From assembly GCF_003352005.1 (NCBI RefSeq), contig NZ_CP024848.1, positions 1,249,001-1,313,000 of the forward strand: a stretch of DNA of 64,000 nucleotides, read 5' to 3'. The notes beneath the pieces were generated by a model. It was not told the origin of the DNA. It saw only the letters and a list, made by a program, of their open reading frames with translations, and did no database searches. This DNA comes from Oceanobacillus zhaokaii (GTDB taxonomy: Bacteria > Bacillota > Bacilli > Bacillales > Amphibacillaceae). Below are positions 45,534 through 53,982 of this stretch, piece by piece; the first letter of the stretch is position 1, and each line of letters opens with the position of its first letter. Made by a program: the position numbers and the translations under genes.

Positions 45534-47264
45534 ATGGCAGGACTTATGGCGATGGCTAAAGAGCAAAGGATGAAGATGGTTTTAATCGTTATCTCTGCTG
45601 TGCTGACTGGCGCAGCAATTATCGGACAAAGTTATTTATTTGTCATCATCGTCGATCGTATTTTTCTAAAAGGTAATTCCTTCTCAGAGATTACTCCATA
45701 CTTGCTATGGTTAATTGTCGCTCTTCTCGCTCGAACATTATTTAGTTATCTAAGCGGAAGAACTGGGATAAAGATGGCTTCGAAAGTGAAATGGAATCTT
45801 CGCAGGTCTCTTTTACATAAATTTTCAAAAAATCCAATGCAAGCTTCACTTCAAGGACAATCCGGCCAGAAAGTAAGTGTCATGATGGATACAGTGGATG
45901 AGATTGATAGTTATTTTAGTAATTACATTCCACAGGTGATTCAATCGACGATTATTCCGATTATGCTCCTCGTTGTTATCTTTATGGAGCATGCTCTTAC
46001 GGGAATTATAATTATTTTTACAGCACCGTTTATTCCGATATTTATGATGATTATCGGGTTTAATACAAAGGATAAAGCGGAAGAGCAATTAGACAAAATG
46101 GCAGCATTTTCCGGTAAGTTCCTTGATACGCTGCAAGGATTAACTACGCTTAAATTATTCGGCCGTTCAGCGGAACAAAAGGAAGCAATAAAAAAAAGTA
46201 GCCTTGATTTCCGTGATGCAACAATGGTTGTGCTTAAAACGGCTTTCTCGAATTCTTTAGCACTTGAATTTATTTCTATGCTGAGTATTGGGCTTATTGC
46301 CTTAGAAGTTGCAATCCGTCTCATTATTTTTCAAGATATTACATTCTTTACAGGGTTTTTAATGCTTGTACTGGCTCCAGAGTTTTTTACAAAATTAAAG
46401 GATCTTGGCAGTGCATTTCATACTGGACGTGGAAGTATGGGGGCTGCTAAAAAACTAGAGAAAGAGCTTGAAGAAACAATCGTGCCGGTAGTTTTTGGTG
46501 AAGAGAGCTTGAGCAAGGATGCACCGCCATTAATTGAATTAAATGCTGTTAGCTTTAGTTACGGCGAGAATGCTTTTGCATTACAAAACATACATGCTGC
46601 TATTCGACCGTATGAACAAATCGCCATTGTCGGTAAAACCGGCTCAGGCAAATCGACGCTCCTGCATGTAATCGCTGGTCTTGTTTCGCTTTCTGATGGG
46701 GAAATCAAGATTAATGGTAAAAATCGATCAACATATCGGGAGAAGGATTGGTTTAATCAGCTTAGTTATATTTCACAAGACCCGTATTTATTCTCAGGGA
46801 CAATAGCAGAAAATATTGCAATTGGCGGACATATCGATGCATCACGAATGGAAATTGAACAAGCAGCGGAAAAAGCTGGACTTACAGAACTTGTCGGTTC
46901 ACTTGGGCAGGGTTTTGATACACCAATTGGCGAAGCAGGGCGTGGGTTGTCAGGTGGGGAAAAACAGCGAGTAGCCATTGCCCGAGCTTTTCTAAAGCGT
47001 CCATCTATCATTCTTTTTGATGAACCAACGACAGGGCTGGATCTGCAAACGGAAAGAATCTTGCAAGCATCCATTAAAGAACTTTCTGGAAATTCAACGG
47101 TAATTACTGTTGCCCATCGACTCCATACAATTAAAAATGCAGACAAAATACTATATGTTGAAAATGGAGAACTACTAGCAGCTGGCAGGCATAACGAACT
47201 ATTAGAATCTGAGTTAGCATATCGGAATATGGTTACTGTACAGCGGGGAGGTGCGGTACAATGA
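45534..47264 (+). CDS. cydD: Heterodimeric ABC exporter subunit for cytochrome bd assembly (CydD)
   Basis: A 576-residue fused membrane-ATPase ABC subunit (called CydC in B. subtilis naming). Six transmembrane helices are followed by an ATPase with Walker A VGKTGSGKST (about residue 365), signature LSGGEKQR and Walker B IILFDEPTTGLD. With its partner it exports thiol reductants (cysteine/glutathione in E. coli) and is needed to mature cytochrome bd. Its TGA overlaps the ATG of the next gene. Promoter with a Rex-like site upstream. Confidence 0.92.
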   Translation: MAGLMAMAKEQRMKMVLIVISAVLTGAAIIGQSYLFVIIVDRIFLKGNSFSEITPYLLWLIVALLARTLFSYLSGRTGIKMASKVKWNLRRSLLHKFSKNPMQASLQGQSGQKVSVMMDTVDEIDSYFSNYIPQVIQSTIIPIMLLVVIFMEHALTGIIIIFTAPFIPIFMMIIGFNTKDKAEEQLDKMAAFSGKFLDTLQGLTTLKLFGRSAEQKEAIKKSSLDFRDATMVVLKTAFSNSLALEFISMLSIGLIALEVAIRLIIFQDITFFTGFLMLVLAPEFFTKLKDLGSAFHTGRGSMGAAKKLEKELEETIVPVVFGEESLSKDAPPLIELNAVSFSYGENAFALQNIHAAIRPYEQIAIVGKTGSGKSTLLHVIAGLVSLSDGEIKINGKNRSTYREKDWFNQLSYISQDPYLFSGTIAENIAIGGHIDASRMEIEQAAEKAGLTELVGSLGQGFDTPIGEAGRGLSGGEKQRVAIARAFLKRPSIILFDEPTTGLDLQTERILQASIKELSGNSTVITVAHRLHTIKNADKILYVENGELLAAGRHNELLESELAYRNMVTVQRGGAVQ

Positions 47265-48985
47265 AAGACCTGAGAATGGTCATTAAAGTGTTGTTCGTAG
47301 AAAAGAAAGATATATTCCTCTCGATTATTTGTGGCTTTATTGCGGGAATAACTGCGGTAGCATTGTTTTCGGCGAGTGGATATTTAATCTCTAAAGCGGC
47401 ACTTGCTCCGCCAATTTACACGTTGATGATTCTTGTTGCCTCTGTAAAGATGCTCGGTATCATTTCTGCATTAAGCAGGTATGGGGAAAGGTATTTTTCG
47501 CATCGTGGCACATTTACAATGCTAAGTAATTTACGTGTTTCTTTTTATGAAAAATTAGAACCTTTAGCACCCGCGATTTTTGGGAAATATCGAAGCGGGG
47601 ATTTACTTGCCCGAATTGTTGGGGATATAGAGACATTGCAAAATTTTTTCTTACGTGTCTTTTACCCGCCAATTGTTTTATTATTAATCTTTTTCTGGAC
47701 CATCTTTTTCACGACATTCTTTTCATTCACAGTTTCGCTCGTATTAATTGTTGGTTTCTTATTAACGACAGTGTTTGTTCCAGCGTTTTTTGCATGGCGT
47801 CAGAGTAAAGTTGAATGGAAAGTCAGAGAGAGTCGTGGAGAATTATCTACGGATGTTACGGAATTTCTTTATGGCTTTCGTGATTTGAAAATTTATCAGC
47901 AATTAGAGGGGAAAGAAAAACAATTAAGCAAATCGACGGAAGCCTATTTACAGGAACAGGAACGGGAAAGTGTTAGCAACTTGTTCAGCCAAGCAATCAA
48001 TACATTTGTATCTTTAATGATTACAGTATGTGTGCTTGCTGTCGGATCATATTTAGTCTATAACGGACAACTTGATGGCATTTATTTGGCAATGCTTGTG
48101 ATGATATCACTTACCGTATTTGAAAATACGACGCCAATGGCAATATTCCCCAGTCACATGCAGGACAGTAAACAAGCAGCTTCACGACTGGCTTCTGTCG
48201 TTCGTGATGAACCAATGAGGAAGGATGCGGATAAGAAAAAGCATGTTCAGCCAGAAAATGCACCGGAAATAGAAATAAAGAACATTCGATTTACTTTTCC
48301 TGATGAGATAAGACATACACTAGAAAATGTTTCCTTAAAGCTTGAATCTGGTTCAAAAACAGCAATCGTTGGTCCAAGTGGATCAGGGAAATCCACGCTG
48401 TTACAGCTGATGCTAAATCTTTTTTATGTTGATCAAGGAGAGATTTTATTAAATAATATCCCTATCAATGATTTGACTGAGGAAAGTATTTGGGAAAATA
48501 CGAATGTTGTATTACAGGCAAATCACTTCTTTTATGGAACCATTCGCGATAATTTGCAGCTTGCCAAAGATGGAATGAGTGATCGTGAAATGCAAGAGAC
48601 ATTGATAAAAGTTGATCTAGGACATTTTACATTAGAAGATCCTGTACTAGAAAAGGGTGATAATTTATCTGGCGGTGAGAAGCAACGCCTTGCAATCGCA
48701 AGAGCGATGCTGAAAAATGCCCCATTGTGGCTGTTAGATGAACCAACCTCGTCAGTAGACGCATTAACAGAGGAGAAAATTTATCAGCATATTTTTGAAA
48801 AAGCAAATGAGGACACGCTTGTGCTCGTTAGTCATCGTTTGACAGGGCTCGAGAAGATGGATCAGATTATTGTAATGGATCATGGAAAAGTTATTGAGAG
48901 TGGCACCTTCGAAGCGTTGATGAATCGTCAAGGCTACTTCTATGAGATGAAAATGATTGAACAGAGTGTGTTTTTAGGGCAATAA
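47261..48985 (+). CDS. cydC: Heterodimeric ABC exporter subunit for cytochrome bd assembly (CydC)
   Basis: A 574-residue partner of the preceding subunit (CydD in B. subtilis naming). Six helices, then Walker A VGPSGSGKST (about residue 367), signature LSGGEKQR and LWLLDEPTSSVD. Start codon overlaps the cydD stop (ATGA), so both are made in equal amounts. Unlike the common cydABCD order, the oxidase genes are on the other strand, facing this pair across about 480 bases that contain a palindromic repeat. No clear terminator follows cydC on the plus strand before that repeat. Confidence 0.93.
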   Translation: MKDLRMVIKVLFVEKKDIFLSIICGFIAGITAVALFSASGYLISKAALAPPIYTLMILVASVKMLGIISALSRYGERYFSHRGTFTMLSNLRVSFYEKLEPLAPAIFGKYRSGDLLARIVGDIETLQNFFLRVFYPPIVLLLIFFWTIFFTTFFSFTVSLVLIVGFLLTTVFVPAFFAWRQSKVEWKVRESRGELSTDVTEFLYGFRDLKIYQQLEGKEKQLSKSTEAYLQEQERESVSNLFSQAINTFVSLMITVCVLAVGSYLVYNGQLDGIYLAMLVMISLTVFENTTPMAIFPSHMQDSKQAASRLASVVRDEPMRKDADKKKHVQPENAPEIEIKNIRFTFPDEIRHTLENVSLKLESGSKTAIVGPSGSGKSTLLQLMLNLFYVDQGEILLNNIPINDLTEESIWENTNVVLQANHFFYGTIRDNLQLAKDGMSDREMQETLIKVDLGHFTLEDPVLEKGDNLSGGEKQRLAIARAMLKNAPLWLLDEPTSSVDALTEEKIYQHIFEKANEDTLVLVSHRLTGLEKMDQIIVMDHGKVIESGTFEALMNRQGYFYEMKMIEQSVFLGQ

Positions 48986-49034
48986 GTTAGTTTAAGACTA
49001 GCCAAGTTAAGTTTGTTGTTGTTTAGATAACGTG

Positions 49035-49140
49035 CGAACTACTTGTGATGTTGCCTTTCCACGGGCACATGGTCTGCTCCATCGAATGACATTGCTATTC
49101 CAGCAGGGGTTTCCTGCTTTCCGCAACAATCAGCAGCCGT
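49035..49140. repeat. Degenerate GC-richer repeat-like sequence
   Basis: Contains CCTTTCCACGGGCACATGGT and CAGGGGTTTCCTGCTTTCCG-like pieces that look like a worn copy of a Bacillaceae intergenic palindromic repeat; only approximate, boundaries uncertain. Confidence 0.3.
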
Positions 49141-49203
49141 GAGAGAGGAAACTGTGGCTTTATCTAATACGGGGATAGAAATTTATTTTTTCTCACACAA
49201 TCC

Positions 49204-49372
49204 AGTGGAGAAAATACACGAAGACTCCTGCGGGAGGAAGGGCATCGGTGAGCCTTCAAGTGCGACAGCACAAGAAGGCTCACCAGCCTCCCGCGGAAAG
49301 CGAAGTGTATTTTCGGAGCGGCTGGCCCAAGAGCATTTGATATCCTAAGTTAATTCGTATTTTATATCAACT
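49204..49372. repeat. Intergenic palindromic repeat, copy B (longest)
   Basis: Left arm AGTGGAGAAAATACACGAAG then ACTCCTGCGGGAGG; inner arms GGTGAGCCTTC / GAAGGCTCACC around a loop; right arm CCTCCCGCGGAAAGCGAAGT then GTATTTTCGGAGCGG. It can fold into one long hairpin. A 69-codon frame across it (49139-49348) is an accident of the repeat. Shares ends and tail with copies A and C. Confidence 0.75.
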
Positions 49373-49425
49373 GTTTCACCTAAGAAGAATTCAATCTTTC
49401 AGAACAGCAGAATTAATATTTTAAA

Positions 49426-49460
49426 AAAACTGGCAAGCGACTCGGGCGCTTGCCAGTTTT
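49426..49460 (-). terminator. Terminator of cydABS
   Basis: Perfect 14-bp stem AAAACTGGCAAGCG / CGCTTGCCAGTTTT with a seven-base loop; on the minus strand it ends in a T run (TTTTTTTAA) eight bases past the cydS stop. Confidence 0.92.
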
Positions 49461-49468
49461 TCATACAC

Positions 49469-49588
49469 TTATTTACTACTTTCGTCTTCTGAGATTCGGT
49501 TATCATTCTTAGCTGCCCAGAATGAAATAATGATTGCAGCAAATATTACGATAAAGGGTGCAGCAAATATTAAAAAATCACTTAACAA
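49469..49588 (-). CDS. cydS: Cytochrome bd oxidase small subunit CydS
   Basis: A 39-residue single-helix membrane protein beginning MLSDFLIFAAPFIVIFAAII, then FWAAKND and an acidic tail. The pattern (xDFLIFAAPFIV..., FW.AKD) fits CydS, the third subunit of Geobacillus/Bacillus cytochrome bd that lies against CydA near heme b558. TTG start at 49588 with GGAG eight bases ahead; it begins five bases after the cydB stop and is followed by the operon terminator. Too short for usual gene callers, easily missed. Confidence 0.85.
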   Translation of the reverse strand: MLSDFLIFAAPFIVIFAAIIISFWAAKNDNRISEDESSK

Positions 49589-49593
49589 TCAGC

Positions 49594-50619
49594 TCACTCC
49601 TTTTTCTTCTTATTGCCTTCGACATAATCTTTGTCGAAAAGAAATAGTTTTAATAATAAATAAATCGAAGGGACTAGCAAGACAAAGCCTAGAATGAATA
49701 CGACAACGAGAGAAATTGCCATCGCTTCATTCGTGAATCCCTCATGAATCGTTAAGTGTGGATACAGCAGGTATGGATAATGTGAAACTCCATACGCATA
49801 AAAGGCTAGCGCGAATTGTCCAATTAATAGCCAAACAGCGATACCGTAATTTTTTTGCTTCCATAGGAGCCAGACGGTAGCTGCCCAAAGAATCGCTGAT
49901 AGACCGAACATCCACCATAAATCAAGCATACGTTCATAGTGACCCGGTCTATGAAAACGGAGTTCAAAAATGATTCCACCAGCAGCAACAATTAAGGGAA
50001 AAGCCCATGATAAGGCATATTTTCTCATTAACTTTGTTGCCCCGATGTCACCAGCTTTGTTTGCATACCAGGTGAGGAAAACGGCTGATATATATAGTAC
50101 TGCTGCAAGTGCTAATACAACAATTGACCAGGATAATGGGCTTGTAAATAACGCCCAATAATCGAGAACAGGATTTCCATCAACAATGGAAACAAATCCA
50201 CCTTCCGTAATTGCAAGCACAACAGATAATGCAGCGGGAACTAGTAGTCCTGATATTCCATACATAAATGCATATCCTTTATGTCCCTTTGTTCCATATG
50301 TTTCAAAGGCGTAATAGGAGCCCCTAATTGCCATCAAGATAATCGCTAGACTTGCAGGCACAAGCAGGATTGTTCCAAAATAAAAGGCGGATTTCGGGAA
50401 AAAACCTACAATCCCAACAAAGAAGAATACGAAAAATACATTTGTTACTTCCCAGACAGGTGACAAATATCGCTGGATAATTTTTGATAAAATATGCTGT
50501 TTGCCCGAAATAATACTGTAAGCATTGAAGAAACCAGCTCCAAAATCAATCGAACCAAGCATCACATAACCGAACAGAAACGTCCAAAGTACGGAGATAC
50601 CTAATATTTCTAAACTCAT
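49594..50619 (-). CDS. cydB: Cytochrome bd ubiquinol oxidase subunit II
   Basis: A 341-residue membrane protein with about nine helices, the structural subunit of cytochrome bd (reduces oxygen to water with quinol, high oxygen affinity). N-terminal WTFLFGYVMLGSIDFGAGFF is the family signature, followed by RYLSPVWEVTNVFFVFFFVG. Start overlaps the cydA stop by four bases (ATGA type). cydS follows directly. Confidence 0.94.
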   Translation of the reverse strand: MSLEILGISVLWTFLFGYVMLGSIDFGAGFFNAYSIISGKQHILSKIIQRYLSPVWEVTNVFFVFFFVGIVGFFPKSAFYFGTILLVPASLAIILMAIRGSYYAFETYGTKGHKGYAFMYGISGLLVPAALSVVLAITEGGFVSIVDGNPVLDYWALFTSPLSWSIVVLALAAVLYISAVFLTWYANKAGDIGATKLMRKYALSWAFPLIVAAGGIIFELRFHRPGHYERMLDLWWMFGLSAILWAATVWLLWKQKNYGIAVWLLIGQFALAFYAYGVSHYPYLLYPHLTIHEGFTNEAMAISLVVVFILGFVLLVPSIYLLLKLFLFDKDYVEGNKKKKE

Positions 50620-51962
50620 TTCGTTTCACCACCCTGTTTTACTTCATAGCGCTTGAGCTCTGCCTCTACAGGATTGTTTTTAAATATCCTACGAAGTACG
50701 ACAATGGTTCCGATTCCTAATACGAGGTATAGGGCTGCGAACAAAATAAACATTAATCCAACATAATCACTTGATGTTGCAGCTTGTTCTACGGTCATTA
50801 TCCCGCGAAGGATCCATGGTTGTCGTCCAACTTCAGCCATCCACCAGCCGGCTTCAATTGCCAGAAAGGAAAGCGGGCCACCAAGAACGATAATCCAGCG
50901 GAACCAATTCGCTTTTACAAACGACCACGCCAGCTTCATTCCAAGCCAATAAACTAAAGCTAACCCAACCATAAATCCACCAATTGTAACCATTAAATCA
51001 AAGAAATAATGAATGATAAGAGGTGGCGTTTCTTCCTCTGGAAATTGATCCAATCCAATTACTTCAGCAGTGGGGTATCCATGTGCCAAAATACTTAATG
51101 CAAACGGAATTTCAATCGCATATTTCACTTCTTGATTTTCGTCTAGTATTCCATACATTAAGAGTGGTGCGCCTTCTTCTGTTTCAAAATGCCATTCAGC
51201 AGCAGCTAATTTTTCGGGTTGATATTCTGCTAAATATTTTCCTGACAAATCACCAATTATTGCTGTTGCAATTGAGAATATAAGTCCTATTTTCATTGTC
51301 ATATGAAGTGCTTTTTTATGATAGGCATGATTCGAGCCTTTAATTAGTTTATATGCTGCAATTGCTGCAAGCATAAAGGCTGCAGTCATATATGCTGTTG
51401 CTAAAACATGTGACACCTTTGTCGGCATTGCTGCTGTGAACATAGCGAGTAATGGGTTCGCATTCACAAGTTGTCCATCGATAATATCAAAGCCTTGCGG
51501 AGCATTCATAAACGAATTTACAATCGTAATAAATAGAGCGGAACATCCTGCACCGATGGCAACTGGAATAAGCAGCAAGAAATGTTTCCGTTGGTCGAAA
51601 CGGTCCCATGTATACGAATAAATCCCTAAGAAGATTGCTTCAAAGAAAAATGCAAAGACTTCCATAAATAGAGGCAATGCTATAATATTGCCCGCAAGCT
51701 CCATAAAGTTAGGCCATAATAGCGATAGTTGTAAGCCAATGATGGTTCCAGTCACTACACCAACAGCTACTGTAACGAGATACCCTCGCGCCCATCGTTT
51801 GGCCATCATTATGTAGTGGTAGTCATTTTTCTTAATTCCAAGCCAATGCGCGATCATTATAAACAGTGGAACACCCACACCAATCGTCGCATAGATAATA
51901 TGGAATGAAAGAGTCAGTAAGGTTAATAATCTGCTTGCGAATACTGGATCATCAAATAACAA
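50616..51962 (-). CDS. cydA: Cytochrome bd ubiquinol oxidase subunit I
   Basis: Heme-carrying quinol-oxidising subunit, 448 residues. The opening FASRLLTLLTLSFHIIYATI contains the conserved N-terminal His (heme b595/d ligand region), FFFEAIFLGIY follows at about 97-107, and GRQPWILRGIMTVEQAAT near the C-terminus is the strongly conserved GRQPW segment. Start TTG at 51962 with AAGGAGG nine bases ahead gives the 448-residue length of Geobacillus CydA; the open frame continues 27 codons upstream without support. Promoter and Rex-like operator upstream. Confidence 0.94.
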   Translation of the reverse strand: MLFDDPVFASRLLTLLTLSFHIIYATIGVGVPLFIMIAHWLGIKKNDYHYIMMAKRWARGYLVTVAVGVVTGTIIGLQLSLLWPNFMELAGNIIALPLFMEVFAFFFEAIFLGIYSYTWDRFDQRKHFLLLIPVAIGAGCSALFITIVNSFMNAPQGFDIIDGQLVNANPLLAMFTAAMPTKVSHVLATAYMTAAFMLAAIAAYKLIKGSNHAYHKKALHMTMKIGLIFSIATAIIGDLSGKYLAEYQPEKLAAAEWHFETEEGAPLLMYGILDENQEVKYAIEIPFALSILAHGYPTAEVIGLDQFPEEETPPLIIHYFFDLMVTIGGFMVGLALVYWLGMKLAWSFVKANWFRWIIVLGGPLSFLAIEAGWWMAEVGRQPWILRGIMTVEQAATSSDYVGLMFILFAALYLVLGIGTIVVLRRIFKNNPVEAELKRYEVKQGGETK

Positions 51963-52025
51963 ATTTATCTGCCTCCTTAAATTACGTTTGTACAAGTTAA
52001 TCATTCTTTTACAACTGCAAGCAAC

Positions 52026-52043
52026 TTGTGAATTAATTAACAA
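52026..52043. promoter_or_regulatory. Rex-type operator upstream of cydA
   Basis: TTGTGAATTAATTAACAA matches the Rex consensus TTGTGAA-N4-TTCACAA in 17 of 18 defined or free positions (one C to A change in the right half). It lies between the promoter and the cydA start, 64 bases before the TTG. Confidence 0.72.
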
Positions 52044-52068
52044 TCATCCATTTATTGTAGCTCAAAAC

Positions 52069-52097
52069 ACAATATTAAACGTGATTATATATGACAA
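52069..52097 (-). promoter_or_regulatory. Candidate promoter of cydABS
   Basis: Minus strand TTGTCA (52092-52097), 17 bases, TATTGT (52069-52074), upstream of the Rex-type operator. Confidence 0.5.
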
Positions 52098-52246
52098 TAT
52101 TGCAAACTTATGATGAATGATTTGTGAACAGGGCAACATTCTTGTATCTCTTAAAGTATTGTTACCCTTAGTCATCTACTATATTAATATTCCCCTATTT
52201 CATTTCTTTACTAACATATTCCGATGAAAATTTATTTCTCTAGAAA

Positions 52247-53011
52247 TCATTTCAGCTGAAAGGAGTAGGTTTCTTCTTTTAGAAATTCCCCTTTCAAATA
52301 AGTTCGTTCAGCAAATGTCACATGGTTTTGATGATCTACTAGCAAAACGGTTGAGGAGCGTGTCCCATATTCAGGTGTTTTAATAAACAAAGGGGAAAGC
52401 ATTCTTTCTAACTCTATTCCCATCCCTGTTTGCGGTAACTCTTTATCATCAGCTATCTCTGCATTGGAAATAATCTTAAATAGCTCATTGTTTTTCACAA
52501 TAGTATTCCTCATTACATAGTCATGTAACATCCTTTTTCCTTTTAAGACTTTTGGCCAAGGAGTGTTTAATGTATGATTGCTTAATGCATGGGTCCCGGT
52601 TCCAATTCTATTTTCTTCACCCAAAATATTATTATAATGGAAAAGCTCATCCACACTGCCAAAGATTAAGTTATATCCAGCGTAGTTATCACGGTCTATT
52701 TTTAACATTTCAAGAAAATCTACTGTTGGAGTATTTGTAGCTAAATACTGGCGAACAATCTCGCCCCTGGATATCTTCGCGTTTTCCTTTAATTTGGGAT
52801 CGCGGAAATTAGTCAATGCAGCGAAACGTCCTTGCTTCGAGATTCCAAGCCAAGTACCCATTTGCACCAAATCACGACCCGCAAGTATTTCTGGTTCGTC
52901 TTCCCAAAAATGTGCAGATTCGGTTGGACGTTGATAAAATTCATCGCGATTAGCTGCAATGATTAGTTTATATGTTGGATGATTGTTAAAATGGAAATTG
53001 ATTAAGCACAT
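52247..53011 (-). CDS. NRDE family protein (TANGO2-like)
   Basis: A 254-residue protein of the NRDE/DUF833 (TANGO2) family: N-terminal Cys2 (MCLINF), the name-giving ANRDEF at residues 20-25, LAGRDLVQMGTWLGISKQGR and FAALTNFRDP. The Ntn-like fold and position-2 cysteine suggest an autoprocessed N-terminal nucleophile, but bacterial function is not established; the eukaryotic relative is linked to heme/lipid handling. Neighbour of cydA on the same strand, separated by about 200 bases. Start ATG at 53011 preceded by GGAGAATAATA. Confidence 0.9.
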   Translation of the reverse strand: MCLINFHFNNHPTYKLIIAANRDEFYQRPTESAHFWEDEPEILAGRDLVQMGTWLGISKQGRFAALTNFRDPKLKENAKISRGEIVRQYLATNTPTVDFLEMLKIDRDNYAGYNLIFGSVDELFHYNNILGEENRIGTGTHALSNHTLNTPWPKVLKGKRMLHDYVMRNTIVKNNELFKIISNAEIADDKELPQTGMGIELERMLSPLFIKTPEYGTRSSTVLLVDHQNHVTFAERTYLKGEFLKEETYSFQLK

Positions 53012-53289
53012 CGATATTATTCTCCTCTAATCTAGCTTTTCCTCTTATTATACTTGAACCGTATATTTATTATCAAAATATCCGGACTTTTCAAAGTTAG
53101 GTATTTTGATGGAAATTTTTTTAAAATTCACCCTTGACAGATATTAAAACAGAAGATAATATGTAGAAAATGAATACTAATTAAACACAGCTTTTTAATG
53201 TGATATTAAATTTTTTAGGATTTTTCAAGTATCTTTTAGTGAAATTGATTTAGTAGAAATTAGGTGCCATTTAAATTAACGCATCATAG
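53012..53289. other. AT-rich spacer, no gene seen
   Basis: Divergent spacer between the NRDE gene and the S-box leader. A perfect -10 box TATAAT at 53290-53295 just before the leader is the only clear signal; its -35 is weak. Confidence 0.4.
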
Positions 53290-53313
53290 TATAATAAAAA
53301 TTAAATAATTTTA

Positions 53314-53474
53314 TTCTTATCCAGAGAGGTGGAGGGACTGGCCCTTTGATACCTCGGCAACAGACCATATTGGTACTGTGCCAATTCCAGCAAGCATTAT
53401 GCTTGAAAGATAAGAAGGGTATAGGACTTGATCTTTTCCCTCTTCTTATCAATTATAAGAAGAGGTTTTTTTAT
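53314..53474 (+). promoter_or_regulatory. SAM riboswitch (S-box) with terminator
   Basis: The aptamer shows the S-box core CAGAGAGGTGGAGGGACTGG, CCCTTTGATACCTCGGCAAC and the P1 helix TTCTTATC / GATAAGAA (53314-53416). A terminator stem CCTCTTCTTAT / ATAAGAAGAGG with seven T follows (53439-53472). The 3' strand of P1 (GATAAGAAG) can instead pair with CTTCTTATC of the terminator, giving the antiterminator when SAM is scarce. Controls yezD. Confidence 0.95.
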
Positions 53475-53509
53475 GGATATCATTTATGTCAAATAAAGGG
53501 GGAATTATT

Positions 53510-53680
53510 TTGGCGATTATTGATAATAAAAAAATTGAAGACATTGTTTTAGCAATTAGAAATTTAGAATACGGCTCGTTAGTTATTACAGTTCATGAGG
53601 GAGAAATTACACAGGTAGAGACAACTGAAAAGAAACGTTATGCAGTCCAAGGGAAAAAGACAAAGAAAATCAACTCTTAG
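53510..53680 (+). CDS. yezD: YezD family protein (DUF2292)
   Basis: A 56-residue protein of the YezD/DUF2292 family: a short amphipathic helix (IEDIVLAIRNLEYGSL) followed by beta strands (VITVHEGEITQVETTEKKRY) and a basic end. TTG start after AAAGGGGGAA. Function unknown, but in Bacillus the gene is also under S-box control, which ties it to sulfur amino-acid metabolism. A terminator follows, so read-through into the sulfur operon should be limited. Confidence 0.85.
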   Translation: MAIIDNKKIEDIVLAIRNLEYGSLVITVHEGEITQVETTEKKRYAVQGKKTKKINS

Positions 53681-53731
53681 GTATTATCGAAACATATAAA
53701 TTTAATAAAGTATGCCGATTAGACAACTAAA

Positions 53732-53773
53732 GGCATCTTCCTATTCAAATTGAAATGGGAGGATGTCTTTTGC
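53732..53773 (+). terminator. Intrinsic terminator after yezD
   Basis: 14-bp stem GGCATCTTCCTATT / AATGGGAGGATGTC with three G-U pairs, eight-base loop, then TTTTGCC. Confidence 0.7.
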
Positions 53774-53782
53774 CATTTATCG

Positions 53783-53932
53783 CAGTGTAACCGGCTGTAA
53801 GACTCCCACTTCAAGAATTGAGTAAACTCGAAAATAATAAGTGGGAGTCTTACAGCCAATAACGGCCCGATTGGTTCAATTAATATTCAGTAGGGGATGA
53901 AAAGAACCCCCCTACTGAATACAATTTCACTG
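53783..53932 (+). repeat. Three-helix junction element, copy R2
   Basis: Outer helix CAGTGTAA / TTTCACTG (seven of eight pairs). Arm A is a perfect 19-bp stem, GGCTGTAAGACTCCCACTT (53793-53811) with its complement at 53839-53857. Arm B is a perfect 12-bp stem, ATTCAGTAGGGG (53885-53896) with CCCCTACTGAAT (53909-53920). Junction strand GGTTCAATTAATATTCAG matches copy R1 at 36081-36241. Lies 50 bases before the flavin oxidoreductase start. Confidence 0.7.
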
Positions 53933-53982
53933 TATTGGATGTAATGAACATTGTCAAAAATTGAAAAATTGGAGGATAGTAA

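Noticed and set aside
49139..49348. 69-codon plus-strand frame between cydC and cydS
   Set aside because: It lies on the palindromic repeat copy B, has no ribosome binding site and translates the repeat arms.
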